Of a DNA stretch of 64,000 nt, positions 44,653-54,650 are shown one piece after another. A program made the translations under genes and the position numbers. The DNA lies in NCBI RefSeq assembly GCF_900095135.1, contig NZ_LT605205.1, forward strand, positions 2,046,001 to 2,110,000, read 5' to 3'. The stretch's first letter is position 1. Each line of letters begins with the position of its first letter. The notes beneath the pieces were generated by a model that made no database searches, was not told where the DNA came from, and saw nothing but the letters and a program-made list of their open reading frames with translations. The stretch is from Proteiniphilum saccharofermentans (lineage in GTDB: Bacteria > Bacteroidota > Bacteroidia > Bacteroidales > Dysgonomonadaceae).

Positions 44653-45723
44653 ATGCACAGATACAAACCGGTGCGATTGATCCTTGAAAACGGGATGGTT
44701 TTTCATGGGCAATCTTTTGGAGCCGAAAAGGCAACATCGGGAGAGGTAGTTTTCAACACGGCAATGGTCGGTTATCCCGAAAGCCTGACAGACCCCTCCT
44801 ACGAAGGACAAATTTTAACACTCACATATCCTATTATCGGAAATTACGGAGTTCCCGCATACAGCGAAACAGACGGAGTTTCCGATTTTTTTGAGTCCTG
44901 CCGTATCCATGCATACGGCCTGATCCTACAGGATTATTCGGATGAATATTCCCACTGGAATGCGGTGAAAAGTCTCGGCGACTGGCTCAAGGAAGAAGGG
45001 GTCCCCGGTATCACTGGAATAGATACCCGTCTGCTTACAAAGGTACTCCGGGAAAAAGGATCCATGCTGGGGAAGATAATGTATGCTGGGGACGATGAAA
45101 TAGATTTTTATGACCCCGAGACTGAAAATTTGGTTGCCAAAGTCAGCTGCAGTGAAGTGATCGAATATGGGCAGGGTGAGAAGAAGGTGGTCCTGATCGA
45201 TTGCGGTGCCAAACTGAATATCGTACGGGAACTGGTTAAGCAGGGAGTTCGTTTGATCCGTGTTCCATGGGACTACGATTTCAACAGGATCGACTACGAT
45301 GGAGTGATGATTTCCAACGGCCCGGGAAACCCCGATCATTGCGGAATCACCGTCGCCCATATCCGTGAAGCAATGAAGAAAGAGAAACCCATCTTCGGGA
45401 TCTGCATGGGGAACCAACTGCTGTCGAAAGCGGCCGGAGCCAATATCTACAAACTGAAATACGGGCACCGCAGTCATAACCAACCGGTACAAAAGGTGGG
45501 GAGTAGCCGTTGTTACATTACTTCCCAGAACCATGGCTATGCAGTGGACGAATCGCAGTTGGGTGCTGAGTGGGAACCCTGGTTCGTGAATATGAATGAT
45601 GGTACCAACGAAGGAATCCGGCACAAAACAAAACCTTTCTATTCGGTGCAGTTCCATCCTGAGGCGACCGGTGGGCCGACCGATACCCGCTTTTTCTTTG
45701 AAGAGTTTGTGAAGATGATTTGA
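44653..45723 (+). CDS. carA: Carbamoyl-phosphate synthase small subunit
   Basis: A 356-residue glutaminase subunit supplying ammonia to CarB. The N-terminal CPSase_sm domain (LILENGMVFHGQSFGAEKAT) is followed by a class I glutamine amidotransferase domain with the nucleophile in FGICMGNQLL (about 250), catalytic His/Glu in VQFHPEATGGP (about 338-346) and ISNGPGNPDH. Only one carA precedes two carB genes. Confidence 0.97.
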   Translation: MHRYKPVRLILENGMVFHGQSFGAEKATSGEVVFNTAMVGYPESLTDPSYEGQILTLTYPIIGNYGVPAYSETDGVSDFFESCRIHAYGLILQDYSDEYSHWNAVKSLGDWLKEEGVPGITGIDTRLLTKVLREKGSMLGKIMYAGDDEIDFYDPETENLVAKVSCSEVIEYGQGEKKVVLIDCGAKLNIVRELVKQGVRLIRVPWDYDFNRIDYDGVMISNGPGNPDHCGITVAHIREAMKKEKPIFGICMGNQLLSKAAGANIYKLKYGHRSHNQPVQKVGSSRCYITSQNHGYAVDESQLGAEWEPWFVNMNDGTNEGIRHKTKPFYSVQFHPEATGGPTDTRFFFEEFVKMI

Positions 45724-45732
45724 TCGTTTGGA

Positions 45733-45762
45733 AATTACTAATTACTAATTACAAATTACCAA
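45733..45762. repeat. 7-bp TAATTAC/GTAATTA tandem repeat
   Basis: About four 7-bp units between carA and the first carB. The reverse complement shares GTAATTAGTAATTAGTAATT with the array at 16104-16134. The rest of the gap (to 45926) is low-complexity CT-rich sequence. Confidence 0.65.
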
Positions 45763-45926
45763 TTTTATGTGCTGATTGTCGTGAAGCGAGATATGAATAT
45801 TAGAATCAAGAACCAGGAGTCAAGAGCCAAGACTTCTTCACTTCTTGAACTTTTTGAACTTCTTCATTTCCGACTTCCAAATTCTCAGTTCTTAGTTCTC
45901 AATTCTCAATTCTAACTTCTACAATA

Positions 45927-48900
45927 ATGATGAATAATAATTTATTTATGCAAGATATAACTCCCTCATCCGGAGAAGGGCGGCTGAAGATAAAAAAGGC
46001 GCTTATCCTTGGGTCCGGCGCACTTAAGATCGGTGAGGCAGGTGAGTTCGACTACTCCGGTTCGCAGGCACTGAAAGCATTGCGGGAAGAGGGTGTAGAG
46101 ACCATCCTGATCAATCCGAATATAGCCACAGTGCAGACTTCGGAAGGATCAGCCGATAAGATATATTTCCTGCCGGTAACGCCTTATTTTGTAGAGAAGG
46201 TAATCGAAAAAGAACGGCCCGATGGTATCCTGCTGGCTTTCGGAGGGCAGACCGCGCTGAACTGTGGTGTACAGTTATATACTGCAGGTACGCTTGAAAA
46301 ATATAATGTCGCTGTGCTGGGAACGCCGGTACAGTCGATTATGGATACCGAAGACCGCGATCTGTTCGTGAAAAAACTCGACCAGATCAACGTGAAAACT
46401 ATCCAAAGCTATGCTGTCTCTACAACCAAAGATGCTTTACAGGCTGCAAGCCGACTGGGTTATCCCATCATTGTACGTGCCGCTTATGCGCTTGGGGGAT
46501 TGGGTTCAGGTTTCTGTAACGATGAAGAAGAACTGAAATCGCTGGCCTCCAAAGCATTCAACTACTCCGACCAACTTCTGGTGGAGAAATCCCTTAAAGG
46601 GTGGAAAGAGGTCGAATATGAAGTGGTGCGTGACCGGTACGATAACTGTATCACCGTCTGTAACATGGAGAACTTCGACCCGCTCGGCATACATACCGGC
46701 GAGAGTATTGTGGTGGCTCCCTCGCAAACGCTGACCAATTCCGAGTATCACAAGTTAAGGGAACTCTCGATCAGGATTGTCCGTCATATCGGTATCGTGG
46801 GAGAATGTAACGTGCAGTACGCTTTCGATCCCGCCTCTGAAGACTACCGGGTGATCGAGGTCAATGCCCGCCTGAGCCGTTCGTCGGCACTGGCATCCAA
46901 GGCGACCGGCTATCCGCTGGCATTCGTCGCGGCCAAACTCGCTTTAGGATATGGCCTGTTCGACCTGAAGAATTCGGTGACCCGGTCGACCAGTGCCTTC
47001 TTTGAACCGGCACTCGATTATATCGTCGTGAAAATACCCCGCTGGGATCTGGGAAAATTCAGCGGAGTTTCCAAAGAGATCGGTTCCTCGATGAAATCGG
47101 TCGGTGAGATCATGGCGATCGGCCGCACCTTTGAAGAAGCCATACAAAAAGGGCTTCGCATGACCGGTTTAGGAATGCATGGCTTTGTGGAGAACAAGGA
47201 ACTGAAGATCGACGATATAGACAAAGCGCTCCGGGAGCCGACCGACCAGCGCATCTTCGTCATCAGCAAGGCATTTAGAAAAGGATATACTATCGACCAG
47301 ATCCATGACCTGACAAAAATAGACCGCTGGTTCCTGCAGAAACTGTATAATATCGTAAAGACTGCGGAAACATTGGAAAATTATACGGACGAATCAATTG
47401 ATCCTGGAAAAGAAAATAATCCCGGGTTCGATGAGATACTGAAAACAGCCAAACAACAGGGATTTTCCGATTTTCAGGTGGCACGGGCTATCCGGAAGGA
47501 AAAAATGAAAGATGATGATTTCATTCAAATACGTGAATACCGGAAAAAACTGGGTATCCTGCCATTTGTGAAACAGATAGATACACTTGCCGCGGAATAT
47601 CCCGCCCAGACTAATTACCTCTATCTCACTTATAACGGATCGGAAAATGATGTACATTATCTGGGGGATCACCGCTCGGTCATCGTGCTTGGATCGGGTG
47701 CTTATCGTATCGGTTCATCGGTGGAATTCGACTGGTGCTCGGTCAATGCGTTGAACACAGTCCGTAAGGAAGGGTTCCGCTCTGTGATGATCAACTACAA
47801 TCCCGAAACGGTGTCGACCGATTATGATATGTGCGACCGGCTTTACTTCGATGAGTTGTCATACGAGCGGGTAATGGATATCATCGAACTGGAGAATCCG
47901 CATGGTGTCATCCTCTCCGTGGGAGGACAGATCCCCAATAACCTGGCAGTAAGGTTGGATCAGTCGGGTGTGAATATTCTGGGTACGGGTGCCAAAAGTA
48001 TCGACAATGCAGAAGACCGGCACAAGTTCTCTTCCATGCTTGACAGGTTGGGTATCGACCAGCCGCGCTGGAAAGAACTCACCACCCTCAGTGATATCCA
48101 TCAATTTGCCGAAGAAGTGGGATTTCCGCTACTGGTACGCCCTTCCTATGTCCTTTCGGGAGCAGCCATGAATGTTTGTTCCAACGAAAAGGAACTGGAA
48201 CATTTCCTTACACTGGCAACTGAAGTATCGGCCAAATACCCGGTGGTAGTATCGGAGTTTGTCGAAAATGCCAAGGAGATAGAAATGGATGCGGTAGCAC
48301 GCAACGGCGAACTGATCGTCTATGCCATCTCCGAACATGTGGAATTTGCAGGTGTACACTCCGGCGATGCCACCATTCAGTTCCCGCCGCAGAAAATTTA
48401 TGTGCAAACGGTAAGGAGAATTAAACAGATCACGCGGGAGATTGCACGAGCCCTGCAAATTACCGGACCGTTCAATATTCAGTTCCTGGCCAAGGATAAC
48501 GCCATCAAGGTGATCGAGTGTAACCTGAGGGCGTCAAGATCATTTCCTTTTGTATCCAAGGTATTGAAAATTAACTTTATAGATCTCGCAACGAAAGTGA
48601 TGCTTGATATTCCGGTGGAGAAACCGGAAAAATCGGCGTTCGAACTCGATTATGTGGGTATCAAAGCACCTCAGTTCTCTTTTACCCGGCTACAGAAAGC
48701 TGACCCCGTATTGGGAGTGGATATGGCTTCCACGGGAGAAGTAGGAGCTATCGGAACCCATTTTGATGATGCGTTACTTACTTCTATGCTGGCAGTAGGC
48801 TACCGTATTCCGGAGAAAAATATCATGGTTTCTTCAGGAGGATCCCGCTCGAAAGTCGACTTGCTGGATGCCTGCCGTCTTTTGCAACAACACGGTTACA

Positions 48901-49220
48901 ACCTGTATGCTACCGGTGGGACGCAGAAATTCCTGGAGGAGAACGGTGTCAAAAGCCATTATGTAGCCTGGCCCGATGAGAAAGGAGCGGAACTGAAGGT
49001 GGATGAGATGATCGCCCAAAAGAAATTCGACCTGATCATTAATATTCCTAAAAATCTTACCGAGAGGGAGTTGACAAACGGATATAAGATCCGCCGCGGG
49101 GCCATAGATTACAATATCCCGCTTATTACTAATGCCCGCCTGGCAAGTGCCTTTATCAAAGCCTTCTGTAGAATATCGCAGGATAAAATAGAAATCAAAC
49201 ATTGGGGAGAGTATAATTAA
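45927..49220 (+). CDS. carB: Carbamoyl-phosphate synthase large subunit, copy 1
   Basis: A 1,097-residue ATP-grasp enzyme making carbamoyl phosphate for pyrimidine and arginine synthesis. Two homologous halves are visible: LILGSGALKIGEAGEFDYSG at about 27-46 and VIVLGSGAYRIGSSVEFDW at about 586-604, each with its own ATP-grasp core (GWKEVEYEVVRDRYDN; ENAKEIEMDAVARNGE). The C-terminal MGS-like allosteric domain starts at about 970 (KNIMVSSGGSRSKVDLL). A 20-residue N-terminal extension precedes the family start. The GGQTALNCG motif is shared with eukaryotic CPSases. Complete. Confidence 0.96.
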   Translation: MMNNNLFMQDITPSSGEGRLKIKKALILGSGALKIGEAGEFDYSGSQALKALREEGVETILINPNIATVQTSEGSADKIYFLPVTPYFVEKVIEKERPDGILLAFGGQTALNCGVQLYTAGTLEKYNVAVLGTPVQSIMDTEDRDLFVKKLDQINVKTIQSYAVSTTKDALQAASRLGYPIIVRAAYALGGLGSGFCNDEEELKSLASKAFNYSDQLLVEKSLKGWKEVEYEVVRDRYDNCITVCNMENFDPLGIHTGESIVVAPSQTLTNSEYHKLRELSIRIVRHIGIVGECNVQYAFDPASEDYRVIEVNARLSRSSALASKATGYPLAFVAAKLALGYGLFDLKNSVTRSTSAFFEPALDYIVVKIPRWDLGKFSGVSKEIGSSMKSVGEIMAIGRTFEEAIQKGLRMTGLGMHGFVENKELKIDDIDKALREPTDQRIFVISKAFRKGYTIDQIHDLTKIDRWFLQKLYNIVKTAETLENYTDESIDPGKENNPGFDEILKTAKQQGFSDFQVARAIRKEKMKDDDFIQIREYRKKLGILPFVKQIDTLAAEYPAQTNYLYLTYNGSENDVHYLGDHRSVIVLGSGAYRIGSSVEFDWCSVNALNTVRKEGFRSVMINYNPETVSTDYDMCDRLYFDELSYERVMDIIELENPHGVILSVGGQIPNNLAVRLDQSGVNILGTGAKSIDNAEDRHKFSSMLDRLGIDQPRWKELTTLSDIHQFAEEVGFPLLVRPSYVLSGAAMNVCSNEKELEHFLTLATEVSAKYPVVVSEFVENAKEIEMDAVARNGELIVYAISEHVEFAGVHSGDATIQFPPQKIYVQTVRRIKQITREIARALQITGPFNIQFLAKDNAIKVIECNLRASRSFPFVSKVLKINFIDLATKVMLDIPVEKPEKSAFELDYVGIKAPQFSFTRLQKADPVLGVDMASTGEVGAIGTHFDDALLTSMLAVGYRIPEKNIMVSSGGSRSKVDLLDACRLLQQHGYNLYATGGTQKFLEENGVKSHYVAWPDEKGAELKVDEMIAQKKFDLIINIPKNLTERELTNGYKIRRGAIDYNIPLITNARLASAFIKAFCRISQDKIEIKHWGEYN

Positions 49221-49222
49221 TT

Positions 49223-49252
49223 GACAATTGACAATTGATAATTGACAATGAA
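49223..49252. repeat. ATTGACA short tandem repeats
   Basis: Several near-identical 8-9 bp ATTGACA(A/T) units directly after the first carB stop codon. Confidence 0.5.
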
Positions 49253-49298
49253 TGTGTAAATTCGCTTTTAGTAAACTCAAATGAACCACTCATTATAT

Positions 49299-49383
49299 CA
49301 ATCTCATTCAATCTCATTCAATCTCCATCAATCTGGTTCAATCTCCATCAATCTGGTTCAATTTCCATCAATCTGATTCAATC
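49299..49383. repeat. 10-bp CAATCTNNNT minisatellite between carB copies
   Basis: Eight and a half consecutive 10-bp units (CAATCTCATT, CAATCTCATT, CAATCTCCAT, CAATCTGGTT, CAATCTCCAT, CAATCTGGTT, CAATTTCCAT, CAATCTGATT, CAATC). Unit pairs alternate CCAT/GGTT, giving a partial 20-bp higher-order period. It ends 23 bp before the second carB start codon. Confidence 0.9.
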
Positions 49384-49406
49384 AAAAAAATCATATAATT
49401 CAATTC

Positions 49407-52400
49407 ATGGACAAATCAATTAAAAAAGTTATTTTATTGGGTTCCGGCGCCCTGAAGATCGGACAAGCGGGAGAATTTGATTATTCCGGTTCGCAGGCTT
49501 TGAAAGCAATGCGTGAAGAGGGAATAGAAACAGTGTTGATCAATCCGAATATTGCTACCATCCAGACGTCGGAAGGTGTGGCTGACAGGGTTTACTTCCT
49601 GCCAATCACTCCCTATTTCGTAGAGAAGGTAATCCGGAAAGAGCAACCGGATGGTATCCTTCTGGCTTTTGGCGGGCAGACGGCACTGAACTGTGGCGCC
49701 GAACTATACCAAAGCGGAATACTCGATAAATATGGCGTACGTGTATTGGGAACGTCGGTAGAGGCGATCATGATCACAGAGGACAGGGATTTGTTTGTGA
49801 AGAAATTGGATGAGATCGATGCCAAAACACCTGCATCGAGAGCGGTAGAAAACCTGGAAGATGCTTTGGCTACAGCACGTGAGATGGGATTTCCTATTAT
49901 GGTGCGTTCGGCATATGCATTAGGCGGACAAGGTTCGGGTATCTGCACGAATCAGGAGGAGTTTGTAGAGCTATGCAAGAGTGCCCTCTCTTTCTCTAAC
50001 CAGATACTGGTAGAGGAAAGCCTGAAAGGGTGGAAAGAAATTGAGTTTGAAGTGATCCGTGACAAGAACGACCACTGCTTCACGGTCGTACCGATGGAAA
50101 ACTTCGACCCGCTGGGTATCCATACCGGTGAAAGCATTGTGGTGGCACCCATCATCACACTCAGCAAAGAGCAGATTGCCATGCTCGAAGATATCGCACA
50201 GCGTGTGGTACGCCATATCGGCATCGTGGGAGAATGCAATATCCAGTATGCTTTCAATGCGGAGACCAACGATTACCGTATTATCGAGATCAATGCCCGT
50301 CTGAGCCGCTCATCTGCCCTCGCTTCCAAAGCATCGGGATATCCCCTGGCTTTTGTGGCGGCAAAACTGGCGTTGGGGTATACGCTCGACCAGATAGGGG
50401 AGATGGGAACGCCCAACTCCGCCTATGTAGCTCCAAAGGTAGACTATATGATCGTGAAGATCCCTCGTTGGGACCTCAATAAATTCTACGGCGTCAGCCA
50501 CGAGATCGGCTCCTCCATGAAATCGGTCGGTGAGATCATGTCCATCGGACAATCGTTCGAAGAGATCATCCAAAAGGGATTACGTATGATCGGGCAGGGG
50601 ATGCATGGCTTCGTGGGAAACAGGGAGATGACCTTCGACAATGTGGAGGATGCGCTCTCAAAGCCGACCGACATGCGTATCTTTGCTATTGCCGATGCTT
50701 TTGAAAAAGGATATTCAGTGCAACAAATTGAGGAATTGACCAAAATAGATCCGTGGTTCCTGGAGAGGCTGGAAAATATTTATAATTATTCAAAAGTCCT
50801 TGAGACCTATAATAAGATTGAAGATTTGTCGGAAGATGTACTCAAAAAAGCAAAGCGCCTTGGCTTTTCCGATTTCCAGATCGCACGGTTTGTAGAAGAT
50901 CCCCAAAGTACGGTAGAGGATGAACTGATCAGGGTACGTAACCATAGGAAGTCTTTACAGATTACACCCATTGTACGCCGCATTAACACGGTTGCTTCCG
51001 AAAATCCGGATAAGACCAATTATTTATATTTTACGTATGATTCAGATAAAGCTTTTACACCCGGTAAAAGTGAAAAAGAGTCCGTCATTGTGCTGGGGTC
51101 CGGTGCTTACCGCATCGGTTCGTCGGTAGAATTCGACTGGTGCTCGGTCAATGCGGTGCAGACCGCCCGTGAACTGGGATATGAATCGGTAATGATCAAC
51201 TATAACCCCGAGACGGTATCGACCGATTACGATATGTGTGACCGGCTCTATTTCGACGAACTGTCGTTCGAGCGTGTACTTGACGTGATCGATATAGAAA
51301 TTCCAAAAGGGGTAATCGTTTCGGTAGGGGGACAGATCCCCAACAACCTCGCCATGAAGTTGTACCGGCAGAATGTATCCATCCTGGGAACCTCTCCCTT
51401 GTCGATCGACCGGGCCGAGAACCGCCATAAGTTTTCCTCCATGCTCGATGAATTGGGAATCGACCAGCCCCGCTGGAAAGAGATGACCAGCTTCGAAGAG
51501 ATCGATGCTTTTATCGACGAAGTGGGCTTCCCCGTATTGATCCGTCCTTCTTATGTGCTTTCGGGGGCTGCCATGAACGTTTGTTACGATAAGGAACAGA
51601 TGCATGCTTTCCTGAAAATGGCGGCCAATGTATCGAAAGAGTATCCCGTAGTAGTCTCTTCCTTCCTGCAGAATGCCAAGGAGATTGAATTCGATGCGGT
51701 AGCCCGTGAGGGAGAAGTGGTAGAATATGCCATTTCGGAACATGTGGAATTTGCCGGTGTCCATTCGGGTGATGCTACCCTGGTGTTCCCTGCGCAGAAG
51801 ATTTATTTCGAAACCATGCGCCGCGTGAAGAAAATATCGAAACGCATAGCGAAAGAGTTGAATATCAGCGGACCGTTCAATATCCAGTATCTGGCAAAAA
51901 ACAACGAGATCAAGGTGATTGAATGTAACCTGCGGGCATCGCGCTCTTTCCCCTTTGTCTCCAAAGTATTGAAACATAATTTTATTGATACCGCAACCCG
52001 CATCATGTTGGATGCGCCTTTCAGCAAACCCGACAGCTCGGTCTTCGACCTGGAATATATCGGAGTAAAAGCGTCGCAGTTCTCTTTCTCCCGTCTGCAA
52101 AATACTGATCCGGTACTGGGAGTGGATATGTCCTCCACCGGTGAAGTGGGATGTATCGGGGAAGATTTCTCGGATGCGATCCTCAAGTCGATGCTCTCGG
52201 TAGGATACAAAATACCCCAAAAAGGTATCCTGATTTCTTCGGGAGAGATGAAGTCGAAAGTCGACCTGCTGGAGGCATGCAAGCTATTGGGTGAGAAAGG
52301 CTATGATCTCTATGCCAGCCACGGTACGCAGAAGTTCCTGGAGGAGAACGGCATTAAGGCGACCGATGTGAACTGGCCGGACGAAGATGGGGAAAACAAT

Positions 52401-52619
52401 ATCAGGCAGATGATTGTCGACAAGCGGTTCGACCTGATCATCAATATTCCCAAAAACGTCACGAAACGGGAACTTACCAACGGATATATTATCCGCCGCG
52501 GTGCGGTCGATTTTAATATCCCGCTTATCACCAATGCCCGACTTGCCAGCGCTTTTATCACGGCCTTCTGCAATTTGGATCAGGATGATCTTGAGATCAG
52601 GAGCTGGAACGAATATTAG
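49407..52619 (+). CDS. carB: Carbamoyl-phosphate synthase large subunit, copy 2
   Basis: A 1,070-residue full-length paralogue of the preceding carB, alike across both ATP-grasp halves (LLGSGALKIGQAGEFDYSG near the start; VIVLGSGAYRIGSSVEFDW at about 555) and in the MGS domain (KGILISSGEMKSKVDLLEA). It lacks the first copy's N-terminal extension. All motifs needed for catalysis appear intact, so it is not a pseudogene. Two large subunits with one small subunit suggests separate pools for arginine and pyrimidines, or different allosteric control; which is which is unknown. Confidence 0.95.
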   Translation: MDKSIKKVILLGSGALKIGQAGEFDYSGSQALKAMREEGIETVLINPNIATIQTSEGVADRVYFLPITPYFVEKVIRKEQPDGILLAFGGQTALNCGAELYQSGILDKYGVRVLGTSVEAIMITEDRDLFVKKLDEIDAKTPASRAVENLEDALATAREMGFPIMVRSAYALGGQGSGICTNQEEFVELCKSALSFSNQILVEESLKGWKEIEFEVIRDKNDHCFTVVPMENFDPLGIHTGESIVVAPIITLSKEQIAMLEDIAQRVVRHIGIVGECNIQYAFNAETNDYRIIEINARLSRSSALASKASGYPLAFVAAKLALGYTLDQIGEMGTPNSAYVAPKVDYMIVKIPRWDLNKFYGVSHEIGSSMKSVGEIMSIGQSFEEIIQKGLRMIGQGMHGFVGNREMTFDNVEDALSKPTDMRIFAIADAFEKGYSVQQIEELTKIDPWFLERLENIYNYSKVLETYNKIEDLSEDVLKKAKRLGFSDFQIARFVEDPQSTVEDELIRVRNHRKSLQITPIVRRINTVASENPDKTNYLYFTYDSDKAFTPGKSEKESVIVLGSGAYRIGSSVEFDWCSVNAVQTARELGYESVMINYNPETVSTDYDMCDRLYFDELSFERVLDVIDIEIPKGVIVSVGGQIPNNLAMKLYRQNVSILGTSPLSIDRAENRHKFSSMLDELGIDQPRWKEMTSFEEIDAFIDEVGFPVLIRPSYVLSGAAMNVCYDKEQMHAFLKMAANVSKEYPVVVSSFLQNAKEIEFDAVAREGEVVEYAISEHVEFAGVHSGDATLVFPAQKIYFETMRRVKKISKRIAKELNISGPFNIQYLAKNNEIKVIECNLRASRSFPFVSKVLKHNFIDTATRIMLDAPFSKPDSSVFDLEYIGVKASQFSFSRLQNTDPVLGVDMSSTGEVGCIGEDFSDAILKSMLSVGYKIPQKGILISSGEMKSKVDLLEACKLLGEKGYDLYASHGTQKFLEENGIKATDVNWPDEDGENNIRQMIVDKRFDLIINIPKNVTKRELTNGYIIRRGAVDFNIPLITNARLASAFITAFCNLDQDDLEIRSWNEY

Positions 52620-52664
52620 AGGATCGATGTTTTGCTGATCGAGTGATTTAGTTACAATATAAAA

Positions 52665-52703
52665 CGAGAGCCAAGATTTTAATGTCCCGGCTCTCGCTTT
52701 TTT
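52665..52703 (+). terminator. car operon terminator
   Basis: CGAGAGCC (52665-52672) and GGCTCTCG (52689-52696) form an 8-bp stem followed by C and six Ts. Confidence 0.85.
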
Positions 52704-52755
52704 ATCTAAAAGTCTAATTCCAAAAATCTTAAATCTTGAATCTTAAATTCTAAAT

Positions 52756-54408
52756 CTAAACATATTTGAATCGACGGATACTTCGTTTAGGTGTTTTTTC
52801 GAACTCCTCTTCCCGAATCCGGAAGGAGGTGATCTTACTGTACGAAGGCAATTGGCTGTTTACCTCTGCAATCACCTGCTGGAACAAGGTATTCATATCC
52901 TGGTCTGTAAAACCATTTTCCTTCAGGATATCCTTGTCGGGTACGAGCAGGGCGATGATCTTTTGGTCTTCACTGATAGCCAGTGATTCTTTTACAAACG
53001 GAGAACTGTTGATCTTCTCTTCAATCTCTTCGGGATAGATATTCTGCCCGGAAGATCCCAGTATCATATTTTTATTTCGACCTTTGATAAAGATGAAATC
53101 GTCGCTGTCTATGGTTCCCAAATCTCCGGTTTTTAACCAGCCATCTTCGGTAAAGGTTTGTTTTGTAGCCTCTTCGTTTTTATAATATCCCAGCATTACG
53201 TTACTACCGCGGGTCAATATTTCACCTACGATATTTTGCGGGTCGCCCGAATCGACCTTCACCTCCATCCTGTCCACGACTTTTCCACTGGAACGTTCTT
53301 TATACTTAGTCCAGTAGGCGTAAGAGATCAATGGGCCACATTCGGTCATCCCGTATCCCACAGTGTAAGGGAATCTGATTTTCCTTAAAAACTTCTCTAC
53401 ATCGGGATTAAGTGCTGCACCGCCGATTACCACTTCAACCAGCTCTCCGCCGAAGAACTTGATCATTGAGGCTCGTACCTTACTATATACGACACTGTTT
53501 AACAGGGGGACTTTGACAAGGGTTTTTGCCGCTCCCTGCTGCAGTTTCGGAAGTACACTCCGGTTGACAATTTTCTCTATGATAAGAGGAACTGCCAATA
53601 CCAATTTGGGCTTCACCTTCGAAAACATCTCGAGTAGTACCTGAGGAGAAGGAGTCTTTCCCAGAAAATGAATATGACAACCCAGGGAGATGGTATTGAG
53701 TATTTCGAAAGCCAGGCCGTAGGCATGTGCTATCGGGAGCATACAGACTATTTTATCTCCCGATTCGATAAATGGCAGGTTGTCGATTGCGAATCTGGTA
53801 TTTGACCAAAGGCTCCTGTAGGGAAGCATTACCCCTTTGGGACTATTGGTAGTGCCAGAAGTGTAATTGATTACGGCCAGCTCTTCCGGTTTATCGGTAC
53901 GGAAAACAATATCGTTCACGAAAAATCCTTTTCCATATTTTTTATCGAAATAGTCCGGCGTGTCTGCATCGAACTGTTTCAATTCGTCGGAAGATGATTT
54001 CAGCAACAAATAGTTTTCAAGGGAAAAAACAGTTTCAACTTTTGGTATGGTTTTCTCATCGATTTCGTTCCAAATGGTGTCGTCGACAAATAACATTTTT
54101 GAATCGGAATGATCTACGATGAATTGCACGCTGGCCTTGTCGAATTCATGAAGGATACTCACTGCGACAGCACCATAGGAGAGTGTGGCAAAAAAGGAAA
54201 TAACCCATCTTGCAGAATTTTTACCGCATATCGAAATTTTGTCACCTCGTTGAATGCCGGCAGTTCTAAAATAGTCATGCAGCTGGTCTATCTCGCGGGC
54301 AAAATCTTTATAATAAAAAGTCTTACCCTGGAAGTCGGTCATAGCCGGCATTTCCCAGTGATTGCGAATACTTTGTTCAATCAAGCCCAGAAAGGTGTTT
54401 TGATTCAT
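52756..54408 (-). CDS. AMP-forming acyl-CoA synthetase
   Basis: A 550-residue adenylate-forming ligase, probably a long-chain fatty acid-CoA ligase. The P-loop is INYTSGTTNSPKGVMLPYRS (about 184-203), the adenine motif is VGYGMTECGPL (about 329-339), the ADP-ribose motif is GWLKTGDLG, and the hinge region is FIKGRNKNMI. The start is set to ATG 54408 (MNQNTFLGLIEQS); the frame is open with a TTG at 54423. It stands alone, convergent with the car operon. Confidence 0.93.
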   Translation of the reverse strand: MNQNTFLGLIEQSIRNHWEMPAMTDFQGKTFYYKDFAREIDQLHDYFRTAGIQRGDKISICGKNSARWVISFFATLSYGAVAVSILHEFDKASVQFIVDHSDSKMLFVDDTIWNEIDEKTIPKVETVFSLENYLLLKSSSDELKQFDADTPDYFDKKYGKGFFVNDIVFRTDKPEELAVINYTSGTTNSPKGVMLPYRSLWSNTRFAIDNLPFIESGDKIVCMLPIAHAYGLAFEILNTISLGCHIHFLGKTPSPQVLLEMFSKVKPKLVLAVPLIIEKIVNRSVLPKLQQGAAKTLVKVPLLNSVVYSKVRASMIKFFGGELVEVVIGGAALNPDVEKFLRKIRFPYTVGYGMTECGPLISYAYWTKYKERSSGKVVDRMEVKVDSGDPQNIVGEILTRGSNVMLGYYKNEEATKQTFTEDGWLKTGDLGTIDSDDFIFIKGRNKNMILGSSGQNIYPEEIEEKINSSPFVKESLAISEDQKIIALLVPDKDILKENGFTDQDMNTLFQQVIAEVNSQLPSYSKITSFRIREEEFEKTPKRSIRRFKYV

Positions 54409-54423
54409 CTTTTCAATATTCAA

Positions 54424-54650
54424 TAAATTAACATTCAGAGTTTTTATATTTTTAAAAACAATCGGTTAAACGATTTGTTTGTTTTTATTCGCTACAAATG
54501 TCGGAATTTTTTCCTTCTTAGAAATAAAATATCTAATTTTGTTCAATTACTGTAATAAAATTTCATTTTCAAAAATATTTGTTTTACTTTTACAGATGCA
54601 TTTTACACCTGAATTATGGAATGAGGTGAAAATTTTTAGTCAGATAAGAG
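54424..54650. other. Divergent intergenic region, no gene seen
   Basis: 227 AT-rich bases between the divergently transcribed acyl-CoA synthetase and DoxX genes. They must hold both promoters; a plausible but imperfect TACTTTTA lies at about 54585 for the plus strand. No RNA gene or operator is evident. Confidence 0.4.

Noticed and set aside
49299-49383. CRISPR array between the carB genes
   Set aside because: Units are only 10 bp with no spacers, and no cas genes are near.
51042-52220. 392-codon minus-strand ORF antisense to the second carB
   Set aside because: It has no recognisable domain, mirrors the codon structure of carB, and similar antisense frames occur opposite carA, tig and clpB; a shadow of a conserved gene.
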